Positions 62,964-64,000 of a stretch of DNA of 64,000 bases are shown here, in pieces. How positions within the stretch are numbered: the first letter of the stretch is position 1; the number at the start of each line of letters is the position of its first letter. Source of the stretch: Bradyrhizobium sp. SRL28 (GTDB lineage Bacteria > Pseudomonadota > Alphaproteobacteria > Rhizobiales > Xanthobacteraceae); the NCBI RefSeq assembly GCF_018596315.1, contig NZ_JAHEAG010000004.1, positions 62,001 to 126,000 on the forward strand, in the 5' to 3' direction. The notes under the pieces are model-generated. The model was not told the origin of the DNA. It was given only the letters and a program-made list of their open reading frames with translations, and did not search any database. Both the position numbers and the translations under genes were made by a program.

Positions 62964-62985
62964 CTGTGGCCGATAGGAGAGCCAA

Positions 62986-63186
62986 ATGCCCAAGCTGAAG
63001 ACCAAGTCAGGCGCTAAAAAGCGCTTCAAGGTGACTGCCACCGGCAAAGTGATGCACGCCCAGCGCGGCAAGCGCCACGGCATGATCAAGCGGACCAAGA
63101 AGCAGATTCGTCAGCTCCGCGGCACCCGCGTGCTGTTCAAGACCGACGGCGACAACGTCAAGAAGTACTTCTTGCCGAACGCCTGA
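62986..63186 (+). CDS. rpmI: 50S ribosomal protein L35
   Basis: 66 residues, normal length. [20 protein letters not shown] at the start and [19 protein letters not shown] in the middle. AGGAGA upstream. Co-transcribed with rplT. Confidence 0.97.
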   Translation: MPKLKTKSGAKKRFKVTATGKVMHAQRGKRHGMIKRTKKQIRQLRGTRVLFKTDGDNVKKYFLPNA

Positions 63187-63262
63187 TCGCGCTCGCATTC
63201 CGCTCAAGCCGGCCGCGTCCGCGCGGCGATCCATCACCGATTAAAAATCAAGGATAGCAGTC

Positions 63263-63622
63263 ATGTCTCGCGTCAAACGCGGTGTGACCTCTCACGCCAG
63301 GCACAAGAAAGTCTACAAGGCCGCCAAGGGTTTCCGCGGCCGCCGCAAGAACACCATCCGCGCGGCGAAAGCTGCGGTCGAGAAGGCCGGCCAATATGCC
63401 TTCCGTGACCGCAAGCGCAAGAAGCGCACCTTCCGCGCGCTCTGGATCCAGCGCATCAATGCCGCGGTGCGTCCGTTCGGCATGACCTACAGCGTCTTTA
63501 TCAACGGCCTGTCGAAGTCGGGCATCACGGTGGACCGCAAGGTGCTGTCGGATCTCGCCATCACCGAGCCGGCGGCGTTCCAGGCGATCGCCGAGAAGGC
63601 CAAGGCCGCGCTCGCGGCGTAA
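63263..63622 (+). CDS. rplT: 50S ribosomal protein L20
   Basis: 119 residues, normal length. [20 protein letters not shown] and [20 protein letters not shown], the long basic N-tail, then [18 protein letters not shown] and the globular end. An AAGGA-like site upstream. In E. coli and Bacillus L20 represses its own operon by binding leader RNA. Confidence 0.97.
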   Translation: MSRVKRGVTSHARHKKVYKAAKGFRGRRKNTIRAAKAAVEKAGQYAFRDRKRKKRTFRALWIQRINAAVRPFGMTYSVFINGLSKSGITVDRKVLSDLAITEPAAFQAIAEKAKAALAA

Positions 63623-63663
63623 GCTGTCGCCGCTCTTCGCTCTTCTGCGATGCTTTCGGAGGT

Positions 63664-63783
63664 CGTCATGGCCGGGCTTGTCCCGGCCATCCATGCCCTC
63701 CCTTCTCGCAAACGCTGTATGACGTGGATGCCCGGGACGTCTGGCGCGAAGACGCGCTTCGCGCTATTGCCCGGGCATGACGG
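63664..63783. repeat. Palindromic repeat, CGTCATGGCCGGGCTTGTC family
   Basis: CGTCATGGCCGGGCTTGTCC at the left and GCCCGGGCATGACGGG at the right, with CCATCCATG/GTGGATG inside. It fills the rplT-pheS gap. Confidence 0.65.
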
Positions 63784-63825
63784 GCTAGGAGCATCGGCTT
63801 TAGCATCCTAGTCAAAAGGATCGCC

Positions 63826-64000
63826 ATGACCGACCTAGCTCAACTCGAATCCCAAATTCTCGACCAGATCGCAGCCGCCGGCGACGAAGCAGCCCTCGAA
63901 GGCGTGCGCGTCGCAGCGCTCGGCAAGAAAGGCTCGATCTCCGCGCTGCTCGCTACCCTCGGTAAGATGTCGCCCGAGGAACGCAAGACGCAGGGCGCCG
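63826..64000 (+). CDS. pheS: Phenylalanine-tRNA ligase alpha subunit, first 58 codons (runs off right edge)
   Basis: The open frame reads [20 protein letters not shown], then [20 protein letters not shown] and [15 protein letters not shown], the coiled-coil N-terminus of PheS. ATG at 63826 with an AAAGGA site upstream. It is downstream of rplT in the classic infC-rpmI-rplT-pheS-pheT order. No stop or catalytic part is in the window. Confidence 0.93.
   Translation, partial: MTDLAQLESQILDQIAAAGDEAALEGVRVAALGKKGSISALLATLGKMSPEERKTQGA

Overview
The window is a stretch of high-GC alphaproteobacterial chromosome, and everything points to Bradyrhizobium or a close relative (Nitrobacteraceae). Evidence: the divL / tsaE-amgK / murU / addB / addA / trxA run; the aroA-cmk-rpsA-sppA-ihfB-lapA-trpFBA-accD-folC block; the rnd-lptC-lptA-lptB-rpoN-hpf-ptsN block; a DivL-type kinase with Tyr in place of the phospho-His; an AccD with a degenerate zinc ribbon; and several families of short palindromic intergenic repeats typical of this lineage. 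Coding density is high and almost all of it is core metabolism and cell-cycle machinery. I see no prophage, IS element, CRISPR array, integrase or recognisable defence system.

Layout. 1-3443: left-truncated gamma-glutamyltransferase, an orphan ParA-type ATPase, a GNAT acetyltransferase and mutM. 3523-7807: tightly coupled ubiE-ubiB, then coaBC-dut, where CoaBC carries an N-terminal ribbon-helix-helix domain. 8086-20690: divL, a fused tsaE-amgK, a PilZ protein, murU, addB, addA and trxA, all on the plus strand. 20857-24151: a metallophosphoesterase, a probable 6S RNA, folC and accD. 24235-34833 (mostly minus strand): trpA, trpB, trpF, lapA, ihfB, sppA, rpsA, cmk and aroA. A tricarboxylate-type binding-protein gene and a small secreted-peptide gene sit inside this block on the opposite strand. 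34976-38096: a FYDLN-acid protein, tRNA-Ala(GGC), the ohrR/ohr pair with palindromic operators, and a class III CoA-transferase. 38419-42625: a ugpB-A-E-C glycerol-3-phosphate-type ABC importer. 42810-45963: hsp20 with a heat-shock-type promoter, a DUF1150 gene, a GNAT enzyme and a chemoreceptor. 46082-52727: ptsN, hpf, rpoN, lptB, lptA, lptC and an RNase D-like exonuclease. 52798-54917: a looser, AT-richer segment with a 52-residue gene, a decayed gene and an acyltransferase next to tRNA-Leu(CAG). 55064-61371: an NDUFA9-like oxidoreductase, uppP, a GST-fold protein that looks like the divisome factor FzlA, queG, a thioesterase, an NTF2-like protein and a hydrolase. 61594-64000: infC (AUU start), a secreted hypothetical protein, rpmI, rplT and the first codons of pheS.

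Functional themes: envelope building and recycling (AmgK/MurU, LptABC, UppP, LapA, FzlA), double-strand-break and base repair (AddAB, MutM, Dut), translation (S1, IF3, L35, L20, PheS, QueG, TsaE), aromatic amino acids (AroA, TrpFBA) and the RpoN/PtsN nitrogen-control cluster.

The most interesting observations are the RHH-CoaBC fusion, the DivL Tyr site, the TsaE-AmgK fusion beside PilZ and MurU, the probable 6S RNA, a structured rpsA leader, the hairpin that hides the ribosome site of a secreted peptide, and an infC-rpmI operon split by an insertion with an attenuator-like hairpin just before rpmI. All functions are inferred from sequence alone; no database search was run.
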